A stretch of DNA of 64,000 bases from Gaiellales bacterium (GTDB lineage: Bacteria; Actinomycetota; Thermoleophilia; Gaiellales; JAICJC01). The notes under the pieces are model-generated. The model saw only the letters and a program-made list of their open reading frames with translations, was not told where the DNA came from and ran no database searches. Made by a program: the position numbers and the translations under genes. The stretch is taken from the NCBI GenBank assembly GCA_036273515.1, contig DASUHM010000023.1, positions 1-64,000 of the forward strand, read 5' to 3'. Every line of letters begins with the position of its first letter. Within the stretch, counting starts at the first letter, position 1. Shown here piece after piece: positions 18,186-27,392 of this stretch.

Positions 18186-18234
18186 CGCGAAGTCGGACGC
18201 GTCCTGGGCGGCGAACCGGAGCGCCAGGAAGCGG

Positions 18235-18954
18235 CTATCCGGCGACGGGGACGGCAAGCTCGGCCCAGCGCTCGAACATCGCCCGGCCGGTCGCCCGCAT
18301 GCCCGCCTCTGCGCCGTCGAACGCGGCCAGCAACCGCCCCATCCCGCCCTCGCCGAGCACGCGGTCGGCATAGCCGGCGTACTCGGGCACGAGCGCCCAC
18401 GCGCGCGCCATCTCCGGCAGCACCTCCATGTGGAACTGGATGCCGTAGGCGGCGCGGCCGTAGCGGAACGCCTGGTTCGGGAAGGCCGGCGACGACGCGA
18501 GCAGGGTCGCGCCCTCGGGCAGGTCGAACGTGTCGCCGTGCCACTGCAGCGTCGGGAAGGACGCCGGCAGGCCGGCGAAGAGCGGGTCGGCGGCACCTTC
18601 GGCCGAGAGCGTCACCGGCAGCACGCCCACCTCGGGCTCCGGTCCGGCATAGACGCGCGCGCCGAGGCTCGCGGCGAGGAGCTGCACGCCGAGGCAGGCG
18701 CCGAAGTACGGCACGCCCGCGCGGACGGCCTCGCCGATCGCCGCCTTCTCGGCAGTCAGCCAGGGCAGCTCGGCGTCGTCGTTCACGCTCATGGGGCCGC
18801 CCATCGCGACGATCGCGTCGAACTCGGCGAGCGCCGGGAGCGGCTCGCCCTCGTCGAGCTCGACCCGGTGCAGGGTGGCCCCGCGCTCGCGCAGGACGGT
18901 CTCGTACTCGCCGGGCGGCTCGCAGGCGATGTGCTGGAGGACGACGACGTCCAT
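18235..18954 (-). CDS. Class I glutamine amidotransferase-like protein
   Basis: A 239-residue GATase1-fold protein similar to GMP-synthase-like stand-alone amidotransferases. It has the MGGPMSVND oxyanion segment, the nucleophile elbow GACLGVQLLAASLG (Cys87), and the His-x-Glu dyad in GIQFHMEV (His175, Glu177), so the triad is complete. Without a synthetase partner it may act on gamma-glutamyl compounds. A GTG two codons upstream (18960) overlaps the fumC stop as GTGA and could be the real start; coupling to fumC is implied either way. Confidence 0.85.
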   Translation of the reverse strand: MDVVVLQHIACEPPGEYETVLRERGATLHRVELDEGEPLPALAEFDAIVAMGGPMSVNDDAELPWLTAEKAAIGEAVRAGVPYFGACLGVQLLAASLGARVYAGPEPEVGVLPVTLSAEGAADPLFAGLPASFPTLQWHGDTFDLPEGATLLASSPAFPNQAFRYGRAAYGIQFHMEVLPEMARAWALVPEYAGYADRVLGEGGMGRLLAAFDGAEAGMRATGRAMFERWAELAVPVAG

Positions 18955-18956
18955 GC

Positions 18957-20291
18957 TCACGCCTCCTGGTTGCCGCGCGCGATCGCCCGCAGGTCGAGCG
19001 CGGTGTCGAGGATCTCCTCGTCGACGCCGTGGTCGCGCGCGACCTCGCGCAGCGAGCGGCCGGATGCGGCGGCGTCCTTCACGATCGCCGTGGCCCGGTC
19101 GTAGCCGATGTACGGGTTGAGCGCGGTGGCGACGGCGAGCGTGCTCTCGGCGTGGCGCTCGCAGTTGGCCTCGTTCGCCTCGATGCCCTCGACGCAGCGC
19201 TCGGCGAGCAGCCGGCAGGCGGCGGCCAGGAGGCCGATCGAGCCGAGCAGGTTGCGGGCCATGAGCGGGATCTGGACGTTCAGCTCGAAGTTGCCCTGCA
19301 GGCCGCCGACCGCGATGGCGGCGTCGTTCCCGATCACCTGGGCGGCGACCTGGCAGGCCACCTCCGGGATCACCGGGTTCACCTTGCCGGGCATGATCGA
19401 GCTGCCCTTCTGGAGCTCGGGCAGGATGATCTCGGCCAGGCCTGCGCGGGGGCCGGAGCTCATCCAGCGCAGGTCGTTCGCGATCTTCGTCAGCGAGACG
19501 GCGACCGTGCGCAAGGCGCCGGAGGCCTCGACGAGGCCGTCGCGGTTGGCCTGCGCCTCGAACGGGTCGGCCGGCGGGTGGATCTCGAGGCCGGTGTCGC
19601 CGGCCAGCCGCGTGCGCACGCCGGCGGCGAAGTCCGGGTGGGTGTTCAGGCCGGTGCCGGTGGCAGTGCCGCCGAGCGGGATCTTCGCGAGCCGCTCGAG
19701 GGTCGCGTCGACCCGGGCGCCGCCCTCGCGGATCTGGGCCGCGTAGCCGCCAAACTCCTGCCCCAGCGTGACCGGGACGGCGTCCATCAGGTGGGTGCGG
19801 CCGGACTTGACGACATCTGCGAACTCGTCGGCCTTCGCGCCGAGCGCGGCCGCGAGGCGGTCGAGCGCGGGGCGCAGGTCGTGGACGAGCCGGTCGAGCG
19901 CGGCCAGGTGCACGGCCGACGGGAAGACGTCGTTGGACGACTGGCCCATGTTCACGTGGTCGTTCGGGTGGACGCCCTCGCCGGCGAGGGTCGCGATCAC
20001 CTCGTTCGCGTTCATGTTGGACGACGTGCCGGAGCCGGTCTGGAAGACGTCGATCGGGAACTGGTCGTCGTGGTCGCCGTTGGCGACCTGGTCGGCGGCG
20101 GAGGCGATGCGGGCGGCGACGTCGGCGTCGAGCAGTCCCAGGTCGGCGTTCACGCGCGCGGCGGCCGCCTTGATCCGGCCCAGCCAGTGGACCACCGCCG
20201 CCGGAATCGGCTCGCCCGACACCGGGAAGTTCTCGACCGCCTTGCGCGTCTCCGCGCCCCAAAGCTCGCGGGATGCGGTGGTCTCGGTCAT
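18957..20291 (-). CDS. fumC: Class II fumarate hydratase
   Basis: Cytosolic TCA-cycle enzyme interconverting fumarate and malate. The 444-residue protein shows [14 protein letters not shown], the active-site region [17 protein letters not shown], and the fumarate lyase signature [15 protein letters not shown] (296-310) carrying the catalytic Ser loop. I chose the ATG at 20291 ([10 protein letters not shown]) over upstream in-frame codons: TAGTCT (20299-20304) lies 7 nt before it, the leaderless pattern seen across this window, and fumarases begin here. It is followed by the coupled amidotransferase gene. Confidence 0.96.
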   Translation of the reverse strand: MTETTASRELWGAETRKAVENFPVSGEPIPAAVVHWLGRIKAAAARVNADLGLLDADVAARIASAADQVANGDHDDQFPIDVFQTGSGTSSNMNANEVIATLAGEGVHPNDHVNMGQSSNDVFPSAVHLAALDRLVHDLRPALDRLAAALGAKADEFADVVKSGRTHLMDAVPVTLGQEFGGYAAQIREGGARVDATLERLAKIPLGGTATGTGLNTHPDFAAGVRTRLAGDTGLEIHPPADPFEAQANRDGLVEASGALRTVAVSLTKIANDLRWMSSGPRAGLAEIILPELQKGSSIMPGKVNPVIPEVACQVAAQVIGNDAAIAVGGLQGNFELNVQIPLMARNLLGSIGLLAAACRLLAERCVEGIEANEANCERHAESTLAVATALNPYIGYDRATAIVKDAAASGRSLREVARDHGVDEEILDTALDLRAIARGNQEA

Positions 20292-20382
20292 GTATTGGAG
20301 ACTACTCCCGCCGGGCTTGAACGGGTTGCAGGGCGAGGTTTCACGCCTTCGTGCCGGGATGTGGCAAGAGTGTCGGGAAACT

Positions 20383-20409
20383 GCAAATGACACATGCAAA
20401 CAACGCCAA
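20383..20409. repeat. Short direct repeat B, copy 1
   Basis: A 27-nt unit beginning GCAAATGACACATGC that recurs at 21234-21260 in the same orientation with two mismatches. Together the copies flank the GNAT gene and a small minus-strand gene. A larger imperfect palindrome (GTGTC at 20370 and GACAC at 20388) includes its left end. Confidence 0.65.
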
Positions 20410-20470
20410 CAGCCAGACCCGCGACGAACAGGACCGTCCGCCCACCCGGGCGGTCAGTAGGGTGCGAGGC

Positions 20471-20974
20471 GTGAGCGCGACGGTGACTCTCGTGCCGTGG
20501 GGCGGCGGCGATCTGCCGCTGCTGGAGCGGCTGATGGGCGATCCGCGGATGACCGGGCACCTCGGTGGCCCGGAGAGCCCGGAGAAGGTGCGGGAGCGGC
20601 AGGCTCGGTACGAGCAGCTCGAGCCCGGCGATCGCATGCTGAAGATCGTCGACGTGGCGAGCGGCGCCGGCGTCGGCTCGGTCGGCTTCTGGATGAAGGA
20701 GTGGCGCGGCGGCCAGGTCTACGAGGTCGGCTGGATGGTCGTGCCGGAGTACCAGGGCCGCGGCATCGCCGTTGCGGCGACTGCGCAGGCGATCGCGCTC
20801 GCGAAGGAGGACGACATGCACAGGTTCATGCACGCCTTCCCGAACGTCGACAACGCCCCGTCCAACGCGATCTGCCGCAAGCTCGGCTTCGAGCTGCTCG
20901 AAGCGTGCGAGTTCGAGTACCCGGAGGGGCACTGGATGACCTGCAACGACTGGCGCCTCGACCTCCGGGCCTAG
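20471..20974 (+). CDS. GNAT family N-acetyltransferase
   Basis: A 167-residue acetyl-CoA-dependent acyltransferase of the GNAT/RimJ-like type. The acetyl-CoA pyrophosphate loop is visible as QGRGIAVAATAQAI (after the VGWMVVPEY strand) and the C-terminal NAICRKLGFELL helix-strand is typical. The acceptor is unknown. I chose the GTG at 20471 because TAGGGT (20458-20463) lies 7 nt before it and a CCGCCC-4-GGGCGG hairpin precedes that; an earlier in-frame ATG would run through repeat DNA. The stop shares its CTAG with the stop of the convergent small gene. Confidence 0.85.
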   Translation: MSATVTLVPWGGGDLPLLERLMGDPRMTGHLGGPESPEKVRERQARYEQLEPGDRMLKIVDVASGAGVGSVGFWMKEWRGGQVYEVGWMVVPEYQGRGIAVAATAQAIALAKEDDMHRFMHAFPNVDNAPSNAICRKLGFELLEACEFEYPEGHWMTCNDWRLDLRA

Positions 20975-21207
20975 TTCGACGAGTCGATCGTGCAGCCGGT
21001 GGCCATCGGCCACGCGGGGTAGCGGCCGCCGGTCCGGACGACCAGCGTGGAGCACGGACAGGTCGAGAGCACCCAGTAGTCCCGCAGCAGCGCCGGGGGC
21101 TGGCCGCACCACGAGTCACCCGATTCAAGCCTCGGACGGAAGGGCCGGCGCGCGTAGGTGCCCGAGATGACGGCGGTCGAGCCCGGGCCGGCTATCCCCC
21201 GATGCAT
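20971..21207 (-). CDS. Small hypothetical Cys-containing protein
   Basis: No named family. An open frame of 78 codons whose third positions are almost all G or C, matching the coding bias of neighbouring genes and supporting a real gene. The C-terminal part has STCPCSTLVV, a GGRYPAW segment and ATGCTI, which resembles a half-degenerate zinc ribbon. The start is uncertain; the ATG used precedes SGTYARRPF by about 15 residues. It ends on the same CTAG tetranucleotide as the GNAT gene. It lies between the two copies of direct repeat B. Confidence 0.45.
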   Translation of the reverse strand: MHRGIAGPGSTAVISGTYARRPFRPRLESGDSWCGQPPALLRDYWVLSTCPCSTLVVRTGGRYPAWPMATGCTIDSSN

Positions 21208-21233
21208 CCTGTGCCCGAACTGTGGCGGAACAC

Positions 21234-21260
21234 GCAAATGACACATGCGAACACCGCCAA
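21234..21260. repeat. Short direct repeat B, copy 2
   Basis: Same 27-nt unit as at 20383-20409 (25 of 27 identical), beginning GCAAATGACACATGC and ending CGCCAA. Flanked by the inverted hexamers TGGCGG and CCGCCA. The rest of the gap between the small gene and the next gene shows only a TATGAT promoter. Confidence 0.65.
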
Positions 21261-21346
21261 GTGCCAGGTACCGGCCTTCCGGACCAACCGCCGCCAATCA
21301 GCGCCAAGCTATCGACGCGCTATAGCCCCTACGCTATGATTAGTCC

Positions 21347-21718
21347 ATGGAGCGTCGCCTTGCGATCGCGAGCCTGGCCCTCATCACGGTCGCCGTCTGG
21401 TGGTTCTACGCTCGCCACCTGCCAGGGATCTGGATGGTGTTCCCGATCGTGGCGATCCTGGCCGGCGGGGCGTGCGGCGTCTACACCTCGCGCACACGCT
21501 GGTGGCTGCCGTTCCTGCCGCTGCCCGTCCTCGCGGCCGCTGGGATCGCCCTCTCGTTCGCGTTCTCCAACACCCACCCGTTCGGTGGTGGCGGTGACTG
21601 GTCAGCCCGGGCGGTCGTCGCGTTCGAAGGCATCTGGTGCGGCCTCATCGCCACGGCGGCGGTGCTCGCCGTCCTCGCGATCCGGGCGGCGGCCTACTCG
21701 GTCGAGTACTTCGGCTGA
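21347..21718 (+). CDS. Small four-helix membrane protein
   Basis: No named family. The 123-residue product contains four hydrophobic helices (about 5-22, 27-43, 50-68 and 88-112), with Arg-rich cytosolic turns (TSRTRWW). A canonical TATGAT -10 (21335-21340) lies 6 nt before the ATG, so the mRNA is leaderless. The 3' end overlaps the convergent flavoprotein gene by 25 bp. Role unknown. Confidence 0.75.
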   Translation: MERRLAIASLALITVAVWWFYARHLPGIWMVFPIVAILAGGACGVYTSRTRWWLPFLPLPVLAAAGIALSFAFSNTHPFGGGGDWSARAVVAFEGIWCGLIATAAVLAVLAIRAAAYSVEYFG

Positions 21719-22692
21719 GCCTTCTCGCCGCGGATGCGCGCCACGGCGTGGTTCGCGGCCAGCGCGGCCTCCGCAAATCCGACCGTGATGAGCGTGATCT
21801 TGCCGTCGAAGCCGGCCACGTCGCCGGCGGCGTAGATGCCCGGAAGGTTCGTCTCGCAGGTCTGGTTGACCTGGATCTGACGCTTGTTCGCGAAGTCGAG
21901 GCCCCAGTTGGCAATCGGGCCCAGGTGCGACACGAAGCCGAGCAGCGTCACGACCTCGTCGCAGGCCACCTCGCGCATCTCGCCCGTCTCGGTGTTCTCG
22001 ACCGTGATCGCCTCGAGCCGCCCGTTCCCCGAGGCCGCCCGCACCTCGCACGGCACCATGATGTCGACCCGGCCCTCGCCGGCCAGGCGGCGCACCTCGT
22101 TCACCGACGACTCCAGGCCGCGGAACCGCTCGCGCCGGTGGATCAGCGTGATCGGGGCCGCCGCGGTGTCCTGCAGGCCGAGCGCCCAGTCGAGCGCCGA
22201 GTCGCCGCCGCCGACCAGCACGACCCGCTTGCCCGAGAACGCCTCCTTCTTCTTCACGAAGTAATGCAGGCCGTTCCCCTCCCACCGGTCCAGGTCAGGC
22301 AGGTCGAGCTTGCGCGGGTTGAACGCCCCGTGGCCCGCGGTGATGATCATCGTCCGCGTGAGCAGCGTCTCGCCCGCGGCCGTGTGCAGCTCGATCACCT
22401 CGTCGTCGCGGTGGGAGATCGTCTCGACGACCTCGCCCAGCCGTACCTCCGGCTGGTACTGCATCGCCTGGTCGGTGAGCCGGTCGATCAGCTCCTGGCC
22501 GTTGATCTTTGGGTATCCGGCCACGTCGAAGATGTGCTTCTCGGGGTAGACGGCAGAGACCTGGCCGCCCAGCTGCTCGAGGCTCTCGACGATCCGCACC
22601 GAGGCATCACGGTGCCCGCCGTAGTAGGCGGCCGCAAGGCCGGTCGGCCCACCGCCGATGATCGTGATGTCGACGATCTGCTCGGAAGTCAC
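21694..22692 (-). CDS. Ferredoxin/flavodoxin-NADP reductase-like flavoprotein (TrxR-fold)
   Basis: A 332-residue two-dinucleotide-domain flavoprotein. It has the FAD motif TIIGGGPTGLAAAYYGG at the N terminus, the NADPH motif VVLVGGGDSALDWAL in the middle, and the FAD-binding GIYAAGDVAGFDGKITLI near the C terminus. The thioredoxin-reductase CxxC is missing, which places it with YumC-type ferredoxin-NADP+ reductases rather than thioredoxin reductases. The GTG at 22692 is supported by TAGACT (22700-22705) at a 7-nt gap. It is divergent from nuoA, so both use the same 130-bp promoter region. Confidence 0.88.
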   Translation of the reverse strand: MTSEQIVDITIIGGGPTGLAAAYYGGHRDASVRIVESLEQLGGQVSAVYPEKHIFDVAGYPKINGQELIDRLTDQAMQYQPEVRLGEVVETISHRDDEVIELHTAAGETLLTRTMIITAGHGAFNPRKLDLPDLDRWEGNGLHYFVKKKEAFSGKRVVLVGGGDSALDWALGLQDTAAAPITLIHRRERFRGLESSVNEVRRLAGEGRVDIMVPCEVRAASGNGRLEAITVENTETGEMREVACDEVVTLLGFVSHLGPIANWGLDFANKRQIQVNQTCETNLPGIYAAGDVAGFDGKITLITVGFAEAALAANHAVARIRGEKAQPKYSTE

Positions 22693-22808
22693 GATGAGCA
22701 GTCTAGTCACGCCCTTCTCGAGGGGCGTTTGTGACACCCGCCACCCCACGCGAATCCGCAAGAACATGCGGATCGCGGCGCGGCGGAAGGGGAGCTTGTG
22801 AGCGGTGC

Positions 22809-22814
22809 TATAGT
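22809..22814 (+). promoter_or_regulatory. -10 hexamer TATAGT of the nuo operon
   Basis: TATAGT ends 8 nt before the nuoA GTG, with no Shine-Dalgarno between, so the operon mRNA probably starts at or within a base or two of the start codon. No good -35 is seen. Confidence 0.65.
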
Positions 22815-22822
22815 CGCCCTCG

Positions 22823-23185
22823 GTGCTCGGCGACTGGGCAGCTCTGCTCGTATTTGCGGCGATCGCATTCGTGATCCCGTTCAGCCTCTTGTTCGCGACC
22901 TTCGCCCTCTCGACGCGCACCTCTCGCCACGCCGGCGACAAGAGCATCCCGTTCGAGTCCGGCGTCTCGTCGCAGACGTTCCTGGCCGGCCGGTTCACGG
23001 TCAGCTACTACATGACCGCGATGCTCTTCATCGTGTTCGACATCGAGATCGTGTTCCTCTACCCGCTCGCGCTCACGCTGCACGCGCTCAAGTGGTTCGG
23101 GCTGGCCGAGATGGTCACGTTTGTCGTGCTGCTCGTGGTGGCATATGTCTATGTCTGGCGTAGGGGGGCACTGGAATGGCGGTAA
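22823..23185 (+). CDS. nuoA: NADH-quinone oxidoreductase subunit A
   Basis: Small membrane subunit of respiratory complex I, part of the quinone-site linkage between arm and membrane. 120 residues with three membrane helices; the conserved loop [27 protein letters not shown] matches the family (the usual YECG region is FESG here), as does the acidic [14 protein letters not shown] helix. GTG start just downstream of TATAGT. First gene of the fourteen-subunit operon; overlaps nuoB by 10 bp. Confidence 0.96.
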   Translation: MLGDWAALLVFAAIAFVIPFSLLFATFALSTRTSRHAGDKSIPFESGVSSQTFLAGRFTVSYYMTAMLFIVFDIEIVFLYPLALTLHALKWFGLAEMVTFVVLLVVAYVYVWRRGALEWR

Positions 23186-23703
23186 CGCCCGTCCATATCG
23201 ACCGCGCGGTCCGCTCGGAGGATCTCGAGCAGTACGTCATGCTGACGACCGTGGAGAAGGCGCTCGCGTGGGCGCAGTCGAACTCGATCTGGCCGGCGGG
23301 CTTCGGCCTCGCCTGCTGCGCGATCGAGATGATGTCGCTTCCGTCGCCGCGCTACGACATCGCCCGCTTCGGCGCCGAGGTCTTCCGCAGCTCGCCCCGC
23401 CAGTCCGACCTTCTGATCGTGTCCGGGCGCGTGTCGCACAAGATGTCCGCGCCCCTGCGCCAGGTCTACGACCAGATGCTCGTGCCGAAGTGGGTCATGG
23501 CGATGGGCGCCTGCTCGAGCTCGGGCGGCATGTTCGCGAACTATGCGATCCTCCAGGGCGTCGACAAGATCGTCCCCGTCGACGTGCACGTCCCCGGTTG
23601 CCCGCCCCGGCCCGAGGCGGTGCTCGACGGCTTCCGGCTGATCCAGCGCAAGATCCGCGCCGGCATCCCTCCCGCGTACGAGCTGGAGAAGTCGAAGGCG
23701 TGA
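23176..23703 (+). CDS. nuoB: NADH-quinone oxidoreductase subunit B
   Basis: Peripheral-arm subunit carrying cluster N2, the last iron-sulfur centre before quinone. The 175 residues show the tandem-Cys motif [11 protein letters not shown], the [11 protein letters not shown] cysteine and the [15 protein letters not shown] cysteine, i.e. all four N2 ligands. Overlaps nuoA by 10 bp and nuoC by 4 bp (GTGA), indicating coupled translation. Confidence 0.98.
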   Translation: MAVTPVHIDRAVRSEDLEQYVMLTTVEKALAWAQSNSIWPAGFGLACCAIEMMSLPSPRYDIARFGAEVFRSSPRQSDLLIVSGRVSHKMSAPLRQVYDQMLVPKWVMAMGACSSSGGMFANYAILQGVDKIVPVDVHVPGCPPRPEAVLDGFRLIQRKIRAGIPPAYELEKSKA

Positions 23704-24272
23704 CGGCGGCGCAGCTTGCGGCGGCGGTAAAGAAGGCCGTGCCCGGCTCCGTGGTCGGGCATGAGAAGGGCATCGACATGCCCACGCTCACGGTCAAGCC
23801 GGAGAAGCTGATCGACGTCTGCACCTACCTGCGCGACCAGCAGGGCAAGAACTTCCTCTCGGCCGTCTCGGCCGTCGACCACCTCGGCTACGGCGACGCC
23901 GTCGCCGGCTACTTCGGCACGGAGCGCGGCCGCGATCTGAACGCGCCCGGCAGCTGGGGCGCGGCGCAGACGCCCGAGCAGCCGCCGAAGCGCTTCGCGG
24001 TGCGCTACCACCTCGCCCACGTCGGCGACGGGCCCACGGACCGCGTGCGCGTGCAGGTCTGGCTGGACGACGGCCAGGAGGTGCCGAGCGTCGTCCCGGT
24101 GTGGCCGACCGCCGACTGGCACGAGCGCGAGCAGTACGACCTGATGGGCGTCGTCTTCACCGGCCACCCCAACATGCGCCGCCTCATCATGCCGAACGAC
24201 TGGGACGGGCACCCGCTGCGCAAGGACTATCCCATCGGCGGCGAGCCGGTCCAGTTCACGGACGCGGTATGA
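23700..24272 (+). CDS. nuoC: NADH-quinone oxidoreductase subunit C
   Basis: The 30 kDa peripheral-arm subunit that helps hold NuoD. The 190-residue product begins at a GTG overlapping the nuoB stop (GTGA). The family signature is present as [18 protein letters not shown] followed by [19 protein letters not shown]. NuoC and NuoD are separate genes here, as in most actinobacteria, not fused. Confidence 0.96.
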   Translation: MTAAQLAAAVKKAVPGSVVGHEKGIDMPTLTVKPEKLIDVCTYLRDQQGKNFLSAVSAVDHLGYGDAVAGYFGTERGRDLNAPGSWGAAQTPEQPPKRFAVRYHLAHVGDGPTDRVRVQVWLDDGQEVPSVVPVWPTADWHEREQYDLMGVVFTGHPNMRRLIMPNDWDGHPLRKDYPIGGEPVQFTDAV

Positions 24273-25531
24273 GCACCGTCGAGCGCCCACCCGCCCCGGT
24301 CGAGCCCCTGTTCGCCCCCGCGCAGATCCCGCCGGGCGCGCCGTCGAAGGTCGACCCACCGCCGGGCGAGGACCTGATCACCGTCAACTTCGGGCCGAAC
24401 CACCCCTCGACGCACGGGGTCCTGCGCCTGATCGTGACGCTCGACGGCGAGGTGGTCGTCGGCCTCGACGCCGACATCGGCTACGTCCACACCGGCTTCG
24501 AGAAGAACTTCGAGCAGAAGACGTACTGGAAGGGCATCCCCTACGCGCCGCGGATGGACTACGTGGCGTTCTTTGCGAACGAGCTGGCCTACGTCGGCGC
24601 GGTCGAGAAGCTGATCGGGATCGAGGTGCCCGAGCGGGCCCAGTGGATCCGCACCCTCTTCGCCGAGCTGAACCGGATCCACAGCCACCTGATCTACCTG
24701 GGCACGTCGGCCGTGGAGATGGGCGCGATGTCGGTCTTCTTCTACTGCCTGCGCGAGCGCGACGCGGTGCTCGACCTGTTCGAGATGGCCACCGGCGTGC
24801 GCATGCACGACCGCTATCCGCAGGTCGGCGGCGTGGCCGAGGACCTGCCCAAGGGCTTCTACGCCGAGTGCCGCAAGTTCTGCGAGATGATGCCGAAGCG
24901 GATCGACGAGTACCTCGACCTGCTGGCCGGCAACGCGGTCTGGAAGTCGCGCTACCAGGGGATCGGCACGATCTCCAAGGAGACCGCGATCGCGATGGGG
25001 CTCTCCGGCCCCAACCTGCGCGCGAGCGGCGTCCCCTACGACCTGCGCCGCACGGACCCGTACCTGGCGTACCCCGAGCTCGACTTCGACGTCATCGTCG
25101 GCGAACGCGGCGACGCGTATGACCGCTTCCTGTGCCGCACGAAGGAGATGTACGAGTCGGTGCGGATCATCGAGCAGTGCCTCGACAGGATGCCGTCCGG
25201 CCCGGTGATGGCGACCGACCGCAAGTACGTGCTGCCGCCGCGGGCCGAGCTGCACACCTCGATGGAGTCGCTGATCCACCACTTCAAGCTCGTCACCGAG
25301 GGCTTCCGGGTCGCGCCCGGGCAGGTCTACTACCCGGTGGAGTCGCCCCGGGGCGAGTTCGGCTGCTACCTCGTGTCCGACGGCGGTCCCAAGCCGTGGC
25401 GGGTGCACTTCCGGGCGCCGAGCTTCGTCAGCCTCCAGGTGACGGCGATGATGTCGGTGAACCGCTACGTCGGCGACATGATCGTCGTGGTCGGATCGCT
25501 CGACGGCGTGATGGGCGAGGCGGACCGGTAG
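24269..25531 (+). CDS. nuoD: NADH-quinone oxidoreductase subunit D
   Basis: The 49 kDa subunit forming most of the quinone pocket with NuoB. 420 residues; FGPNHPSTHGVLRL contains the quinone-headgroup His region, and QKTYWKGIPYAPRMDY with the later SPRGEFGCYLVSDG are conserved. A roughly 35-residue Pro-rich N-terminal extension precedes the core. Starts with ATGA overlap at the nuoC stop and shares one base (TAGTG) with nuoE. Confidence 0.98.
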   Translation: MSTVERPPAPVEPLFAPAQIPPGAPSKVDPPPGEDLITVNFGPNHPSTHGVLRLIVTLDGEVVVGLDADIGYVHTGFEKNFEQKTYWKGIPYAPRMDYVAFFANELAYVGAVEKLIGIEVPERAQWIRTLFAELNRIHSHLIYLGTSAVEMGAMSVFFYCLRERDAVLDLFEMATGVRMHDRYPQVGGVAEDLPKGFYAECRKFCEMMPKRIDEYLDLLAGNAVWKSRYQGIGTISKETAIAMGLSGPNLRASGVPYDLRRTDPYLAYPELDFDVIVGERGDAYDRFLCRTKEMYESVRIIEQCLDRMPSGPVMATDRKYVLPPRAELHTSMESLIHHFKLVTEGFRVAPGQVYYPVESPRGEFGCYLVSDGGPKPWRVHFRAPSFVSLQVTAMMSVNRYVGDMIVVVGSLDGVMGEADR

Positions 25532-26085
25532 TGGATCCGGCCACCGCCGAGACGCTCGCGGGCGCGATGGAGACCCGCCCGGAGATGCCGCCGCCGCTTC
25601 GGCCGGACGACACGAGCGCGCCCCTGCGCGACCGCATCCTGGCCGTCGTCGCGCTCTACCCCGAGCCGCGCTCGGCCCTGATCCCGGCGCTGCGGCTGGC
25701 CCAGGAGGAGTACAGCTGGCTTTCGACCGAGGCGTTCGAGCAGGTGGCCGACGCGACCGGCTTCACGCCCGCGCTGTGCAAGTCGGTGGCGTCGTTCTAC
25801 GACATGTTCCGGCTGCACCCCGCCGGCACGCACGAGATCTGCGTCTGCACGAACATCTCCTGCGCGCTCGTCGGCGCGGGCGAGACGCTGCGCGAGTTCT
25901 CCCGTGAGCTCGGCATCGAGCCCGGGTCGACGACGGCCGACGGCCGGTTCACACTGCGCACCGTCGAGTGCTACGGCGGCTGCGGCTGGGGCCCCGTCGT
26001 CTCGGTCGACGAGCGCTACCACGAGCCCTTTGGCCCCGACCGGGTGAAGCCGCTCCTGGACGAGCTGCGCGGGGAGGCCCGATGA
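25531..26085 (+). CDS. nuoE: NADH-quinone oxidoreductase subunit E
   Basis: The 24 kDa subunit of the NADH dehydrogenase module, holding the [2Fe-2S] cluster N1a. 184 residues with a thioredoxin-like fold; the ligands are visible as CTNISC and CYGGC. The first 30 residues are a poorly conserved, acidic/Pro-rich extension. GTG start immediately after the nuoD stop; nuoF begins before this gene ends. Confidence 0.96.
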   Translation: MDPATAETLAGAMETRPEMPPPLRPDDTSAPLRDRILAVVALYPEPRSALIPALRLAQEEYSWLSTEAFEQVADATGFTPALCKSVASFYDMFRLHPAGTHEICVCTNISCALVGAGETLREFSRELGIEPGSTTADGRFTLRTVECYGGCGWGPVVSVDERYHEPFGPDRVKPLLDELRGEAR

Positions 26086-27392
26086 GCGACACGAAGAGGA
26101 TCCTGCTCGACTTCGACGGCGACCGCCGCGACGTCCACTCCTACGAGCAGGCGGGCGGCTACCAGTCGCTGCGCACCGCACTCGGCATGGAGTCCGCCGA
26201 CGTGGTCTCGCTGGTCGACACCTCCGGCCTGCGCGGCCGCGGCGGCGCCGGCTTCCCCACCGGGCGCAAGGCGTCGTTCCTGCCCAAGGGGCGCACGCCG
26301 GCCTACCTGTGCGTGAACGCGGACGAGTCGGAGCCTGGAACGTTCAAGGACCGCGAGATCATGCTGCGCAACCCGCACGCGCTGATCGAGGGGATCCTGA
26401 TCATGAGCTACGCGATGTCCGCCACCTCGGCGTTCATCTACATCCGGGGCGAGTACCGCACCGAGTTCGAGGTGCTGAAGCGGGCGCTCGAGGAGGCCCA
26501 CTCGCGCGGCTACGTCGGCCGCAACGTGCTCGGCTCGGGCTACGACGCCACCGTCGTCCTGCACCGCGGCGCCGGCGCCTACATCTGCGGTGAGGAGACG
26601 GCCCTTCTGACCTCGCTCGAGGGCGAGCGCGGCCAGCCCCGCTCGAAGCCCCCGTTCCCCGCCGTCGCAGGCCTCTACGCCGCGCCGACGCTCGTGAACA
26701 ACGTCGAGACGCTGGCCTCGATCCCCGCCATCGTGAAGATGGGCGGCGAGGCCTATGCCGCCATCGGCACGGAGCGGTCGAAGGGCACGCGCGTCTTCTC
26801 GCTCTCCGGCAACGTGAAGCGGCCCGGCAACTACGAGCTGCCGCTGACCTCGACCCTGCGCGACCTGATCGAGGGCCTGGGCGGCGGCGCGCCCGACGGG
26901 CGCACGATCAAGGCGATCATCCCCGGCGGCTCCTCGACGCCGCTCCTCATGCCCGACCAGCTCGACACCGGCATCGACTACGAGTCGATCGCCGCCGCCG
27001 GATCGATGGCCGGCTCCGGCGCGGTGGTCGTGATCGACGACCGCACCTGCATGGTGCAGCTGGCCCTGCGCGTGGCGCAGTTCTACCGCCACGAGAGCTG
27101 CGGCAAGTGCACGCCCTGCCGCGAGGGCACGAAGTGGGGCGTCGACATCATCCAGCGGATTGAGGAGGGCACCGCCGGCCAGCACGACCTCGACCTGCTC
27201 CTGAACGTGTGCGACCGCATCCTCGGCAAGTGTCTGTGCCCGCTCGGCGACGCGATGGCGATGCCGGTCGCGAGCTACGTCACCCACTTCCGCGAGGAGT
27301 TCCAGCGCCATATCGACGAAGGCGGCTGCCCCTTCGTCGCGAAGAGCCCGATCTCGAGCCTGTACCACGACACGAGCGGCGTGCCGGCGTGA
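26082..27392 (+). CDS. nuoF: NADH-quinone oxidoreductase subunit F
   Basis: The 51 kDa NADH-binding subunit with FMN and cluster N3. 436 residues; GLRGRGGAGFPTGRKASF is the NADH/FMN glycine-rich loop, CVNADESEPGTFKDRE binds FMN, and the cluster motif ESCGKCTPCREGTKW with a later CLCPLGDA cysteine is complete. ATGA overlap with nuoE. A small acidic gene, not nuoG, follows. Confidence 0.98.
   Translation: MSDTKRILLDFDGDRRDVHSYEQAGGYQSLRTALGMESADVVSLVDTSGLRGRGGAGFPTGRKASFLPKGRTPAYLCVNADESEPGTFKDREIMLRNPHALIEGILIMSYAMSATSAFIYIRGEYRTEFEVLKRALEEAHSRGYVGRNVLGSGYDATVVLHRGAGAYICGEETALLTSLEGERGQPRSKPPFPAVAGLYAAPTLVNNVETLASIPAIVKMGGEAYAAIGTERSKGTRVFSLSGNVKRPGNYELPLTSTLRDLIEGLGGGAPDGRTIKAIIPGGSSTPLLMPDQLDTGIDYESIAAAGSMAGSGAVVVIDDRTCMVQLALRVAQFYRHESCGKCTPCREGTKWGVDIIQRIEEGTAGQHDLDLLLNVCDRILGKCLCPLGDAMAMPVASYVTHFREEFQRHIDEGGCPFVAKSPISSLYHDTSGVPA

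Noticed and set aside
17073-20390. Plus-strand open frame of about 1100 codons
   Set aside because: Runs through the hydrolase gene in another frame and across fumC and the amidotransferase in antisense; Arg/Pro/Ala-rich, no motif.
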